From: Cylicocyclus nassatus
Taxonomy: Eukaryota > Nematoda > Chromadorea > Rhabditida > Strongylidae
Assembly: GCA_958299035.1 (NCBI GenBank)
Contig: CATQJL010000223.1
Location: forward strand, 84,029,753 to 84,093,752
Direction of reading: 5' to 3'
DNA: 64,000 nucleotides
In this document: positions 1 to 11,275 of the stretch, one piece after another
How the letters are laid out: each line of letters opens with the position of its first letter
Numbering within the stretch: position 1 is the stretch's first letter
Notes under the pieces: generated by a model
The model's database searches: none
The model's input: the letters and a program-made list of their open reading frames with translations, nothing else
What the model was told of the DNA's origin: nothing
Program-made: the position numbers and the translations under genes

Positions 1-1403
1 TTTTTTAAATTTTCAGAGAGAGAGAGAAAGAAAAAAAAAATTTTGTCTATCTGCGGGATGATATCTCCCTGGGACCTCCATATCAGGTTAAAGGGGTGCA
101 CAGACCTTTGCCTGATGGTGTAGCGGTGTTATTGTACTGTGTCCAAGACATAAGTAATTATAAATTAGTTTATTATATAAGTTACATAAAAGGAGAGGAA
201 AAGGGGGGAAGGGTAGACTGGTATGAGGATGACCAGCCAGGAGAGGGAGTGTGTGTAAGAGTTATTCATGCTGTCTTTTATACTCGTACAACAGCAACTG
301 TGTCGTAGGCGGGGTGGCGTGTCCAGTAAACAGTGGAAGCATGACGAGGCATAAGATATGGTGAAATGATATCCCGACACTTTGCAAAAAGTCGAATTAG
401 CTACCCAGTTTTGCATGCCAAAAGGCGAGTGGACCCATTTGACGCGCAAATTTTGAGGGACCCGCTTATCGAACCGGGTCCTCCTTGTGCATGGTGGGCC
501 TACACGCTGGCACGGTATTTTATGCAAAATTGCAGCGCGATAGCTTAGTTGCAGCTTCCTCTATGAATTTCGTGACAGACAGATTTTCACACAGACACAC
601 AAAAAAACAGACGGCCTTAGCGCGTTATTATAGTAGGATATTTTCAGACCAGCAATTCGCAAAAGTCAAGAGTTTATTATGCATTCACCAGCTCATGAAC
701 ATGTCGTACATTCCTCTGCTCATATTTTACGACACATCATGAGCGCGTCGCGCTGTAAGCTGAGGATCGCAGCGAACTCAAGCGGCGACGGCCCGTTTTT
801 TCGCCGCCGAGCGCGCTGACGTCGACTCGTTCGGCCACTTTACACAGTTATGCAGAGAAAGACAAAACCGCCGTGTGCTGACACATGAGTACTGCACGCA
901 CTTGCTCGCGCTTTGACAGATCTACCTCTCACCGCACTAACTAAGATGAATTGAGCAGAAAAACGAGCGAATAGCGTTACAGTCAAGTGCAAGGTGCTTG
1001 CTCGCTGCTGTGGAGCTGTTCGAGAGTTGTCAAGTGAGGGAAATTTGTGGGGTCGTAAGCACTTGGTGAAGGATGTTTCTGTATGGGAAGAAGGGAAGCT
1101 TTGCAGCTCTCCAAAATCAAGTCGATCGGAAAAGTTGAAGAAAGATTTCTTGATCAAAACTCTAGAAACGACTTGGGCGTTCTCTAATTGATTATGGTGA
1201 TTAATTAGGTCATTTCGACAATTTCTTTCGTTTTCTAGGTTTGAGTAGGTATCCAACTGTCTTGCTGAGAAGAAACTAGCAAGAAAGGGATTCATTTGAT
1301 AGTAATGAATAATAAATATTGTCACAACTATTTAAATGAAAACTTCTAATCACTTTTGATTTGCAATTAGAGATACAAAGAAAGTTTCACTGTTTTGATT
1401 CTA
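1..1403. other. No confident gene at window start
   Basis: Only short unspliced ORFs occur here. The longest plus-strand candidate with some coding character is 994-1191 (65 codons, charged and serine-rich), but it lacks a recognisable domain and I could not join it to other exons. A short purine tract lies at about 16-40. It could hold an exon of a gene that starts or ends outside the window. Confidence 0.4.
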
Positions 1404-1839
1404 TCTTATATATAAAGCTGAATGTCTGTCTGCATGTATGTCTGTCTGTCTGTATGTATGTGCGGAATAGAAATTTTTATTTCTGAACCGATCGGGACCA
1501 AACTTGGCACACATATACTTCGGGGCAGGGAGCGTGTCAAAGGCTACTTTTCGTTATCGATCGATGTCGATTTTACCGATTTTTTGCAAAATTTGAGCTA
1601 GGGGGCTAGGATTTTGCACGGGGGGGGGGGGGGTAATCGAGCATGCTGATCACCCCGGAGGGGTTGATCAGCATGCTCGATTACCCCCCGTGCAAAATCC
1701 TAGCCCCCTAGCTCAAATTTTGCAAAAAATCGGTAAAATCGACATCGATCGATAAGAAAAGTAGACTATGACACGCTCCCTGCCCCGAAGTGTATGTGTG
1801 CAAAGTTTGGTCCCGGGCGGAGCCGGGTTTGCCATCTAG
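1404..1839 (+). mobile_element. Helitron-like non-autonomous element
   Basis: The left end reads A|TC followed by TATATAAAGCTG and a TCTGTC/TGTATG microsatellite. The right end has a small GC-rich hairpin (CCCGG-GCGGAG-CCGGG, from about 1813), then about seven bases, then CTAG followed by T at 1840. A 5' TC, a 3' hairpin and a CTRR|T end without target duplication are the known hallmarks of Helitrons and their short non-autonomous relatives. No replicase or helicase is encoded, so it depends on proteins made elsewhere. The middle is a long inverted repeat, which is not required for the class. A foldback element with chance end similarity is the alternative. Confidence 0.6.
1494..1814. repeat. 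Near-perfect inverted repeat, about 155-bp arms
   Basis: The two arms read outward from a centre at about 1656-1660 (around CACCCCGGAGGGG). Both contain TCGAGCATGCTGATC or its complement, a GGGGGCTAGGATTTTGCACG block, the ATCGATCGATGTCGATTT block and a GGGACCAAACTTTG-type outer edge. The few differences (TTTCGTT against TTTCTT, a G-run of 14 against 6) suggest a young or homogenised palindrome. The transcript of either strand would form a long hairpin. Confidence 0.9.
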
Positions 1840-1989
1840 TTAGTACTAAAACTCTTAAAACTCTTGAACTTTGTTTGAACGGTATGCATTACCTACTCTG
1901 GGAATATAAGATTGAGGTTTGTAAGCATCTATTGAAAAAAGATTTAACTTCAGACTTCTTTCATAAAAATTATACGATAATTTTTGGAG

Positions 1990-2512
1990 TTACATGTTTT
2001 ACTTCAATATTTGTGGTCCTCAACGCGAAGATCGGGACGCCACTAGAAGAGGGATATAGGATCGGCAAGTTTGGATTTGGGCTCCGAGATGAAAGGCAAC
2101 CATCTTGTTAGGCTCCTCTCCGCCGCTCGACTTTTCCATGGAAATTCCATCTTCATGAAGAAGGAACATCGCCGATGGATAGGGGAATTGCTCAACAGAA
2201 CGACTGACGCGGAGATCAACAGCATTCTCACCAATCAAAGCTGGAGCTTGCTCTATGTCTCAGTAGTTCCATTCTTCTACAGTGGCTCCGATCACCGCCT
2301 TCTTCGAGCGAAGATACGACTCAGCCGAAGGCTGGAAAAGAAAGTCTGTCATAGTGCTGCGAGAAGGGGAAGTCGTTTATGACGGTAACAGGCTGGAAGA
2401 GCTCACATCAAGTTGTGACCGGCCCATCGAGGAGGACAACGTACAACTACGGCTTGGGATCAAAGATTTTCGTAAGATGAATTCACATCTGTCATTCCCA
2501 GTACGCTAGCAC
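1990..2512 (+). pseudogene. RTE-type LINE endonuclease relic
   Basis: The plus-strand frames, with at least two frameshifts, give fragments typical of the C-terminal part of the apurinic endonuclease domain of RTE-clade LINEs: NAKIGTPLEEGYRIGKFG (from about 2020), RLLSAARLFHGNSIFMKKEH (about 2110-2167), then the ILTNQSW and SGSDHRLLRAKIRLS motifs (about 2224-2325). SDH is the catalytic signature of this endonuclease fold. Beyond about 2390 the frame continues with VYDGNRLEEL and decays. Reverse transcriptase is absent, so the copy is dead and truncated at both sides. Confidence 0.8.
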
Positions 2513-3041
2513 CTCCATAGCAGCTGAGTTTACAGCCGTTTGTTTTCCCAAACTAGCAATTTATTCTGAAAGAATGAGGAAGATAGCTAAAGCTTTGTTT
2601 GATTTTCTGTTGCATGTGCATTGCTATCATTTCCATCACGTAGTTAACATGCTTCATTCGGTATCCGCGCGCGTACGCGAACGCTGCCTTTCGCCCCTTG
2701 CTACGATTGACGAAATGCTTTTCGAGCTTTCAGTTGGGAAAAGCTCTTAAAATCAAAAGGAACCAAGCTTTTTCTTTTTATTGCTGATTTTATCTTGGTT
2801 ACTTTTGCTCAAATTTCATTTTAGAAAGCATAAGAGGGTGGGAGTGAGTTGGCTCACAGTGGAAAACCATTTACTTCTTTGGTAAAGTGTGGACGTTTTT
2901 TTTCGGAGATGCATACCTCTTGCCCAATTCATTCCTTCTTTGATGTTATAATCTTCAACGCAAACTCTAGATTCCGTTCGGCTCGCTGTTCTCATCATTG
3001 AATATACTACTTTTGTGCTTTGATCGTTATGTGTTCCAGCA

Positions 3042-5021
3042 ATGACTCGGCACGGTAAAAATTGTACAGCATCATCCGTTTATTCATACCATGAACGACA
3101 GAGAGACGCTAAAGTTAGCGGTTATGGCACACTACATGCTCGTCTTGGAGCTGATTCTATAAAGGAGTTCGATTGTTGTTCATTAACTTTGCAACCTTGC
3201 AAGTAAGTTGAAGCGGTTATGCTCTGTTGGCTCAGATTATTTTGTTTATCTTTAGAAATCCCGTCATCACTCCATCTGGTTTTCTCTTTGATCGTGAGGC
3301 TGTGCTGGAGTATATCTTGGCCCAAAAGAAGGAAATAGCCAAGCGAACGAAGGAGTGGGAACGGCAAAATGCTATTCAAGCTGAGGAACAGAGAAAGGTA
3401 TTTTTTAAAGTTAACTAACTTAAAGCTTTCTCATTTATATATGACGATACTTTTGTTGATCTTTCGTCCGATTTCTATGCTTTTATGTCTTTAGTTTGAG
3501 TTTAACGTAATTATTCATGTTAAACCTTATTCTATCTTAGTTGTGTCTATTGCCTACCATTAATTTCCCCTTTCTTGTCACCTATTCTACTTTGAATCGA
3601 TTTATTTAGGCCCAAAAATCCGATCAAGAAAAGATTGTTAGAAAATTTGACGAAGTTGAAGGTACCCCAGCGCATCCAGGCTATAAAATCTACTCAAATG
3701 AGGCTCGTGAGAGCGTCACGAACCCCAATCCTCTGGTAAATGCTGTTTTTCTTTACTTTTATGTATAGATACGAATATATTCTGTAGAAGCGGCCAGGCA
3801 GCGCCATAACCGTCCAACCAGCACAGAAAGTTAAAGCGCTAGGAACTGAGGGAGAAATCTCGAACATGAAAGGGGAGAGGTGAGTTTGATGATGTCTTGC
3901 ATATCCCTTTGAAGGATTTCGCTCAAAATCTGGCTCTCGTATTTTGTTCTTTCTCAAAACAGTATCTTGTGTTCTTTTTTTGTACGTTTAGAGCATGTCC
4001 TCAGTGGTTCTATGCTTTGTGTTCACTGCCTCTTCGAAACCCATTCTCAGCGTATTTTTACAGGAGCAAGGAATTGCCCAGTTTTTGGATCCCAGAGCTC
4101 AACCCTACCGCTGAATCTACAAAGCTCGAGAAACCTGTGAGTACTTAGATAAGCTGCTCTATCTATATTGAATTTCTGTTTGCAGTCTCAAAAAGTACTT
4201 TGCCCATTATCTGGGAAGCCCTTGAAGCTGAAGGACCTGATGGAAGTCAAATTTACGCCGATACCAAAAGATGAAGAAGAGAAAAGTATCATAGCAGCAA
4301 AGGTAAGCCCGGCAAATTTGAACTTTAGATGATGTATCGCAATGAAACTGCTTTGCTCATACTGGTGCTAGTAATACAGAATAGTAGGAGCCAGAGAATA
4401 TTTTTTGACTCGATTATAGTACATCACATCTACCGTTTTATTTTTTCACTGTGAATCATTTTTCCTCCATCTATTTCTATTGCTTAGCCGATGAAAATTT
4501 TAGTTTTTATCTTTTTTCCTTTCTATGGCATACTCGGAAAATCTTTTATTTATTGCACGGTTTTTAGAGACGAAACCCGAGCAATCACATATAACTGATT
4601 AAAGCATAAGCTGCTTCAGGTGCGGTATATGTGTCCTGTAACTCATGATGCCTTGACCAACACTACGCGTTGCGCATACTTGAAAAAGTCGTAAGTTGCT
4701 GCTCTGTTTCCTTTCACGAGTTAATGAAGAGAATACACGTAATTGCAGCAAGTGTGTTGTTACGTGGGACGTGGTTGAAAAACTAATAAAAAAGGATTGG
4801 ACGGATCCGGTGTCTGGAGATCCCATGACGGAAAGTGATATAATCGAAATGCAGAGAGGAGGTGAGTTATATTACTTACCTGTTTACATAGCTGAAAGCA
4901 TTTCTAGTTCAAAAGTTTTTTTCCATTCCATAGTAAAAGTTTCGATCTTTCAGGTACTGGATACGCTGCAACAAATGAAGTGAAAGCCAAATTGGTCCGA
5001 CCTCAGTTGGAATTACAATGA
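3042..5021 (+). CDS. nosip: NOSIP-like U-box E3 ubiquitin ligase
   Basis: Nine exons (3042-3202, 3256-3397, 3610-3735, 3788-3879, 4064-4136, 4186-4302, 4620-4690, 4749-4861, 4954-5021) join in phase to 320 residues, close to the roughly 300 of animal NOSIP. The protein starts MTRHGKNCTASSVYSYHERQ. The first half of the split U-box follows: FDCCSLTLQPCKNPVITPSG then FLFDREAVLEYI. A charged coiled segment (residues about 75-115) separates it from a C-terminal U-box-like part (CPVTHDALTNTTRC, WTDPVSGDPMTESDIIEMQR). In animals NOSIP is a mainly nuclear ubiquitin ligase that binds nitric oxide synthases and is found with spliceosomes. Nematodes of this kind generally lack the synthase, so the ligase role is the likelier one here (inference). 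TTCCAG lies two bases before the ATG, a good spliced-leader acceptor. All introns are GT-AG. No other gene is near. Confidence 0.93.
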
Positions 5022-5191
5022 TCTCTTCTCATTCTACCTGTGATTATATTTGACCTTGTATTTACGAGGCGTTCATGATTGCGGAATAACATCGGATATA
5101 ATCAGAATAGTTTCATCTCTTTGCGGAGAAAGACGGAGCGTCACGAAGATCTGGGGCAGTGCGTTTTGCAGATCAAGGTCGCGGTTGAGGA

Positions 5192-5197
5192 AATAAA
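5192..5197 (+). terminator. Possible poly(A) signal of NOSIP gene
   Basis: AATAAA lies 171 bases after the stop codon and is the first such hexamer downstream. Position fits a nematode 3' UTR, but there is no transcript evidence. Confidence 0.4.
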
Positions 5198-5539
5198 CAC
5201 TATTCGAAGTAAAAGTAAACTAAAGTAAGTAAACTAACTAAGTAAGCTGTATTATCACCTTTGCATCAGTTCTTTCTCAGCTTAGATGCTCTAAGTAGAA
5301 GGCAAATAGTGTCTTTGCGATGGCAATGTGCAACAAAATTTTGTATAAATACGGCACTTTCGGTAAGCAATACGGTCAGATTCGAAACTGCGCGAGATAT
5401 GACCGATGTTTAATAGTGAACAGCTGGGAAATTTTGTGATAAGTTGGCCAGATAAGTAATTTTGGCACTAAACTTTTTGAAAACAAACTTTGCTTCTATC
5501 AGTAACCCCAAAAATTCAATGCCTTCCATGAGTCGCGAA

Positions 5540-5835
5540 ATTTTTTTAAAATTTACTTACATACGTAATAAAAATGTGCAAGTGACCTGTTTATTCTTGT
5601 AAATAATTGACATAATTTTTTAATTTTTTTAAAAATTCGAACTAGCCTTGTAAAAATTTTTTGGATTTATTAGAAACTGGGGATCATGAGCCCGCAAATG
5701 AGCCCGCAGCCCGCAATTTTCTATAATTCGGGCATGAACCCGCAAAAATTTTGAAAAGAGTTTTTTTCGCAGTGCGTGGTTAAAGCCACGCCTTTTATTT
5801 GAAAATTTTTTTGCCGCCCTCTCTTTCGGAAAATG
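5540..5835 (+). mobile_element. Truncated hAT-like non-autonomous element
   Basis: This tract shares a block order with the complete element at 18392-18767: ATAAAAATGTGCAAGTGAC, TGTTTATT-TTGTAAA, AAAATTCGAACTAGCC, CCGCAAAAATTTTGA, the GTGCGTGG-TAA-GCCACGCC hairpin and TTTTTTTGCCGCCCTC. The terminal CAGTGGCGTACC repeats are missing, so both ends are eroded. Confidence 0.65.
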
Positions 5836-5892
5836 CCGCGACCACCATTGCCTTTAGTACACTGTCGTCCCAAACGCACTCTTCATTTCATT

Positions 5893-5992
5893 CGCTAAGT
5901 CCCGTAAAGAAGCTTCAAAACTCCACCAGCCCAACTCATTTCCATTGGTGTCATTGGTGGAGTTTTGAAGCGCCTTTCCAGGACTTAGCGCA
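5893..5992. repeat. Imperfect palindrome with CTTCAAAACTCCACCA arms
   Basis: The left arm (5893-5928) and right arm (5956-5992) are reverse complements with a few mismatches, ending in GCTAAGTC and GACTTAGC. A related sequence in opposite orientation lies at about 16376-16500 (TGCGCTAAATCTTGTAAAGG then TTCAAACTCCACCAGCCC). A third GGTGGAGTACTCC-type palindrome sits at 7441-7560. The shared theme suggests one family of small palindromic repeats. Confidence 0.65.
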
Positions 5993-6119
5993 TAAACTGG
6001 AGGGTGGATGGGACTACGGTGTACTGGGGGGTTTTATGTCGTCACTCCCTCTGTATCGCAGTGATATAAAATCAAGGTTCGTCGTTCCCTTCTGAATTAA
6101 ACCTTTCTACCCTTCCCCC

Positions 6120-6722
6120 GTAGTCAGCTGCCTCAACGTGACTCACCCACGAAGGCAGCTGATGGAAGCTCGACAAGTTCTACAAGGAACTTGAAGACGT
6201 CATTCACAAAAATAAGTCATTCTATAAGTTCACGTAGGCGACTTCTAAGATAGGAACCCCAAATTCAAGATGACAATTGGAATTTTCGGTCTGGGAAGTT
6301 GGAACGAGAATGGAGACAGACTCGTCGGACTCATCGCAACGGCCCGATTATCTTATGGAAAGTTTTTTTTCAGAAGAAAGAACATCGCCGTTGAATATTG
6401 AGTCACCAGACGGTATGGCACATGCGGAAAAAATCCGATGATTGTCAATAGAAGATGGAGTTTGGTCGGTGTTGGAGTGGTTCGTTCTGCACAGGCTCGG
6501 ACCACCGTACTTGGATCAAAGATCCGCATCAGTTGGAGAATGTAGAGAAAATTCTCGCACAGCGCGAAGCTTAAAAGAGAGGGCATGTATGACGAACTTC
6601 TCGAGAACGTCATTGCCAGTTACGATGACTGGGAGGAACGCAAAGATCCAACAGAAGATCTATGAAAGATGGTCGAAGGATTACGCGTCTGTGCTGAGCA
6701 GGCAGCTCTTACGGTAAACAGA
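6120..6722 (+). pseudogene. RTE-type LINE endonuclease relic, 5' part
   Basis: Broken frames recall the endonuclease and linker of RTE elements: ELEDVIHKNKSFYKF, then SKIGTPNS, QLEFSVWEVGTRMETD, FFQKKEHRR, a degraded SGSDHR-like site (GSFCTGSDHR), and downstream YDELLENVIASYDDWEERK and MVEGLRVCAEQAAL. Several stops and frameshifts show it is long dead. The matching downstream part of the same kind of ORF lies at 11005-11275, so the copy appears to be split by the intervening 4.3 kb. Confidence 0.75.
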
Positions 6723-6892
6723 GGTGGTGGCAGAGGTGCGATAGTCGGAGCCGATTCTCCGCCTACCTTCACTTTTGAGCTGTACAGGGTGACCACCTTC
6801 ACTTTTGGGTTTGAAAATTTTTTTTTGCTAAAGCTCAAAAGAAGGAAAATAAGCAAAAGAAATGTAAAAGAAAGTATTAAGAGCATATATCT

Positions 6893-8078
6893 ATGCAGTA
6901 GGTCAATCCAGGCAGTAACCGCCGAGAACCAGAATTTCGAATGATAAAATAATGAAAAATCGTGAAAAATCATTCCACTGTTACAAATCTGCTGGCTGAA
7001 GCCCTCCGCAGTTGCGAATTCATAGGTTTTGAAGGGTAAGTGTTGTTCTACCAGGCAGTGAAAGAATCAGTTTGATTTGAGGAGTGGCCGCCGAGAACGA
7101 GAATTTTGGAAACCTTAAAATCTTCTCAATTTTAGGTTGCTTAATGACAACTGACATTCAAACTCTTATAAATCCGGACTTTGAAGGTGTGTGATGTTGC
7201 GACTTTATAGGTTTTGTAGGGTGGTGAGGTTTGCCCTATCAGAATATGTCTTAGCTGTACCGATCCATTGAAACATCGCCGAGATATAGGCTCTTGAAAA
7301 AGCAGGTAAAAAACCGTTTTCAGCTCATAACTTCTTCGGAACTGCATGAATCATGTTGCGACTTCATAGATAGATTTTCCTCTTCATGAGCTTTCAGATG
7401 ATATATAATATGTGGGGGATTCAATGTTTCTTGCGGCTCTAATCCGGGGTGGAGTACTCCTCTTCACTAGTTCTCCACCCCGCCCATTTCAATGTATTGG
7501 CGGGAGGCCGCCAGTGGAGAATTAGTGAAGAGAGGTACTCCACCCCCGGGCATATGCCGTGGGAGGCGTGAATCCCCCACATATTATATATCATTTGAAA
7601 GCTCTTGATGAGGAGAATCCAACCTATGAAGTCGCAACATGTATTATGCAATTCTGAAAAAGTTATGAGCTAAAAAATGGTTTTTTACATACTTTTTAAA
7701 GAGCCTGGATCTCGGCGATTTCTCAATGGATCGGTACAGCTAAGACATATTCTGATAGGGCAAACCTTACCCTACAAAACGTATGAAGTCGCAACATCAC
7801 ACACCTTCAAAGTCCGGATTTATAAGAGTTTAACTGTCAGCTGTCATTAAGCAACCTAAAATTGAGAATTTTTAAGATTTTTCAAAATTCTCGTTCTCGG
7901 CGGTCCTCAAATCAAACTGATTCTTTCACTGTCTGGTAGAACAACACTTACCCTTCAAAACCTATGAAGTCGCATTTGCTGACGTCTTCATCCAGCAGAT
8001 TTATAACAATGGAATCATCGCACGATTTTTCATTATTTTATCATTCGAAATTCTGGTTCTCGACGATTACTGCCTGGA
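6893..8078. repeat. Long foldback, about 500-bp arms
   Basis: Left arm (about 6893-7440) and right arm (about 7560-8078) pair over most of their length. Matching blocks include CCAGGCAGTAA, CCGAGAACCAGAATTTCGAA, GCGACTT(C)ATAGGTTTTG, GGCAAACCTTACCCTAC, AAAGTCCGGATTTATAAGAG and ATTATATATCAT. The centre is itself a GGTGGAGTACTCC palindrome. Arm identity is visibly below that of the hairpin at 1494-1814, so this repeat is older. No protein is encoded; ORFs here are chance. Confidence 0.85.
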
Positions 8079-8744
8079 GTGATATCCACGAAAGTCCACG
8101 CGAAATGGGCTTTTCGTGCGAATAAAATGGACTTAGTCCATGTGGTGCGATAAGATATCGCATTCGCGAATCCATTCATTCCATACAAAATTTCCTCAGC
8201 AAACCTTTCTCCAACTTGTCCCAACCTGTTTACTCACTCTTGCAAACTCATTTCTACCAAGTGGTCGGTATCTAACTAGGGGTGACCTAGCATTATGATG
8301 ACAGTCACATAATTATTCTATGCTTTCACACTTCATTATACATCAAAAAATGTCATTTGTTATCGATATCTATGCATCGAAAACATCTTCAAGAATAGAA
8401 TTCACATAATATGCGGGCCTTCGCTTCTCAAGACTTCTATGGATCTGCTTCAATCAAATTAGAGTAGAGCTTTTAGGGGGAAAGCAAACTTTGGCTAGAC
8501 TTGCACTACAATTTGTGAAGCAAAATGCTTATCTCGTAGGAAACCTTGCCCTACAACCCAAAAGGTTCTTTAAATCGGAAACTACGAGTCGCAAAGGATG
8601 ACTTCGCAAATGTTCTACTTTAATTCTTCTTTGTCTTTCAGCATTAATGTTTATATCTCTAAGTAGTTGAATGTATGGACTATTGCTAGTAGAAAATTTT
8701 TCACAAAATTGTTCTTGCTGGCTAGCGGCTTCTCAGACAATTAT

Positions 8745-9640
8745 TGCGACCACCCGCGGAAGGGCCCGCGCCGACGTTTCATCCATGCCGCGGGTGGTAG
8801 AGTAAACGCACGCTAAGCAGACGAGAGTTACCCGCGGATGCGCCGGTAAGCGCTCGAAAGACGCCCGCGGATGTCCAGACAAGCACCCGACTGATGCGCG
8901 ATATGCATCCGCGGGTGGCCCGATACGCAGTTTCTAAACGCAGTACAATGTACATTTATTCCATTTTTTGAACATATGTTTCCATTTTCCTCGCCCTCGC
9001 GCATGGGTCAGGGTATTCGCCAGAATTTGTCTTCCCTCGTAGGGCCCCGGTTCCAACTTCAAGTAGCCCTAGGGGAGGATACCTCAGCAGACCGTCTTTG
9101 CTATAGCCACTACCCAGAAACGATAAGCAACGGTATAAACGTTGAGGGTACCTCTATCAGCGCGGCGTATCTCACGCGAGTAACGTTTTTACTTACAGCA
9201 TGTAAGAATTGCGGCGTCCGGCAAGGCCCGCGGCTGGTCAGACTGATTCTGTTAAGCCGTTGCCTAGAAGGGCCGGGGCCCGCCCGAAAATGATGAGCAC
9301 GGCGCCCATTAAGGCCCGCGGCTGGTCAGACTGATTCTGTTAAGCCGTTGCCTAGAAGGGCCGGGGCCCGCCCGAAAATGATGAGCACGGCGCCCATTAA
9401 GGCCCGCGGCTGCTTTCAATAAGGTCCGTGGCCTGTCCGAGTGTTTTTTCCCGGGCCGCGGGTGTCCCGGTAGAATAATTAAGACCCGCGGTCTTTAACT
9501 AGCGAAAACCTTGAGCCGGGGCTCGCCAAGCAAGTGAATTAAGGGCCGCGGATGGTCAGTATTAAAATTCAACGCCCGCGCGCCACCAAAAGGCCCTATT
9601 AAGGGCCGCGGATGCTCGCAATAATTGTCTGAGTTTCAGT
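8745..9640. repeat. CCGCGG-rich irregular repeat tract
   Basis: About a dozen CCGCGG cores recur at irregular spacing in a GC-rich block set in AT-rich DNA. The core is extended as CCGCGGATG near 8832, 8870, 9545 and 9605, and as its complement CATCCGCGG near 8908. In the last 250 bases the repeats begin TTAAG(G)-CCGCGG and are spaced about 60 bases. A plus-strand ORF at 8976-9293 has no recognisable domain and is probably chance. Confidence 0.75.
9223..9412. repeat. 88-bp exact tandem duplication
   Basis: AAGGCCCGCGGCTG begins at 9223, 9311 and 9399. The first two 88-base units are identical as far as I can read, and the third breaks off after about 14 bases. The unit includes GACTGATTCTGTTAAGCCG and GGGCCGGGGCCCGCCC. 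It lies within the CCGCGG-rich tract and looks recent. Confidence 0.9.
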
Positions 9641-11004
9641 AATTCTTGCGACCAATCTCAAAATCGCTTTTGAAATGCCGTCTTTGAGGTTCTTTTCTAC
9701 GAGAATAGTCAAAAGATAGTTTCTGAGTAATTGTATTAAAACGCAAACTTTTCTTGTTCTCAGATACAAATTATGAATTTAGTTTTGGTTGATAATTTGA
9801 AGAATTAACAAACTTTGTTCGATTTACATAGGAATATTCGCATCGACCTGATATTTGGAAGCATTTAAGTTTGTTAGCGAATATTTTGGTGAATCTAACC
9901 TTCTTCCATAATTTTTATAGTGTTTGTATGAGTTTAGAAAGAAACACTTATTTCAAACTTCATAAAAAACAGGAAACTTTTTCCACTCACTTGTTACCTT
10001 AGAATGAGCTGAGGAACACATTCTCAAAAAATCGCCATCAAAAATATGCAAAAAGGTCAAAAATGGGCTTAGTCCCAGCTCACCTTGCTGCTGGGAGTAA
10101 AATGGGCTTTCAAGTCCATTTAAAATGGAGGTAAATCCCATTTTGCCCCATTCTAAATGGACTTTTCGCATGATTCTTTCGCAAGCGAGAGCTCAAGTAG
10201 GGTTGAATCATTTTCATCACGCCGCTTTGCCTCGTGGTTGCGATGAGATGAAAATTTTTGGATAACGCTAGCGAAAGTAGATTCCGACCAGTTTCTGCCG
10301 CGAACGAATAAAATGGGGTTTGGAAGTCCATTTTCCTCCATTATGGACTTTCGTGGATATCATTCCTGGATCGACCTACTTTCTTCGCAGTACGTCATAA
10401 CAAAACGTATTTGATAAAACTCATGAAGTCTAGCGAGTATCACTCACAAATACACGATTTCATTAACACCTTTATTTAAAATATTTATGCAGTTGTACTC
10501 ATCGTATTTGTGGCCCTAAAGAGGGCCGTTGGGTCACAGTTATTGGCCCTAAAGAGGACCGTTGGGTTAGAGCTCTTCAGTTATCCGAAGTTATCCTGAA
10601 GCTTTGCTCTATCGTAGAAAGTGCTGAGGCGTATATGCGTCCATGTCGGTGATGGCCTCCAGGTGCTCGCAGTGGGCGACGGCGACTTCCTAAAAGTAAA
10701 CAACATAGAATATGCTCTCAATACTTCCTTGCGTTCGTTTTGCTAAATTTCCTTTTTTTAAGTTTCAGCAAAAAAGTCGAAACCCCGAAAGTCCGAAGTA
10801 ACCCAAACCAAAAAAACCAAAAACCCAAACCCAAAGTCCGTCCTATGCTACCCCCTCCCTCTCTACCCCCTCCCCCCGGTCAACGTTTTTGGGAGGTGAG
10901 TGTCCGGCACTACCACCGTCACTTTTGGCCGGCCAGTGGTAGCTGAAACCACCTCCACTTTTGGGGGGCCCGGCTCCATCTATCGCACCTCTGGGTGGTG
11001 GACG

Positions 11005-11275
11005 TTCAACGAACAACACTAAGGAACTTCTACAAAAAAAGGTGAAGCCTGTATCCAGATTCATGTACGCGTAAAAGTGAAAGTCTGAAAATGTCGGAGA
11101 TATCCTCGCGAACACGAATCACCTATAGAAGCTCTACTAAGTAAAGACGGAAGATTAGTGGAATTCCGGCGCGAAATGGAGGCGATAACGGAAGACTTCT
11201 ACAACGAACTCTTTCTGTCGACGCTCGTACCAGACCCGGCATTCCCTACTGGAGAACAAGGGAGGATGTAACGTT
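11005..11275 (+). pseudogene. RTE-type LINE linker relic, 3' part
   Basis: After a degraded TKELL segment (about 11020-11045) and ILANTNHL (about 11103-11127), the plus strand reads EALLSKDGRLVEFRREMEAI and then TEDFYNELFLSTLVPDPAFP. This is the pattern of the region between endonuclease and reverse transcriptase in RTE elements. Frameshifts are present and the reverse transcriptase itself is missing. It most likely belongs to the same copy as 6120-6722. Confidence 0.7.

Larger units (their letters stand above)
6723..11002. mobile_element. Roughly 4.3-kb insertion splitting an RTE relic
   Basis: The ends share AGAGGTGCGATAG in inverted orientation (6731-6743 and the complement near 10980-10992), preceded by GGTGGTGG and CCACCACC at the edges. 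CTTTTGGGG/CACTTTTG motifs follow on the inner side. Between them are a foldback (6893-8078), a CCGCGG-rich tract (about 8745-9640), an inverted relationship between 8080-8210 and 10090-10385 (GTGGATATCA-type, CGTGGACTT, ATAAAATGG), and no long ORF. No clear target duplication was found. It may be one composite element or several successive insertions. Confidence 0.5.
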
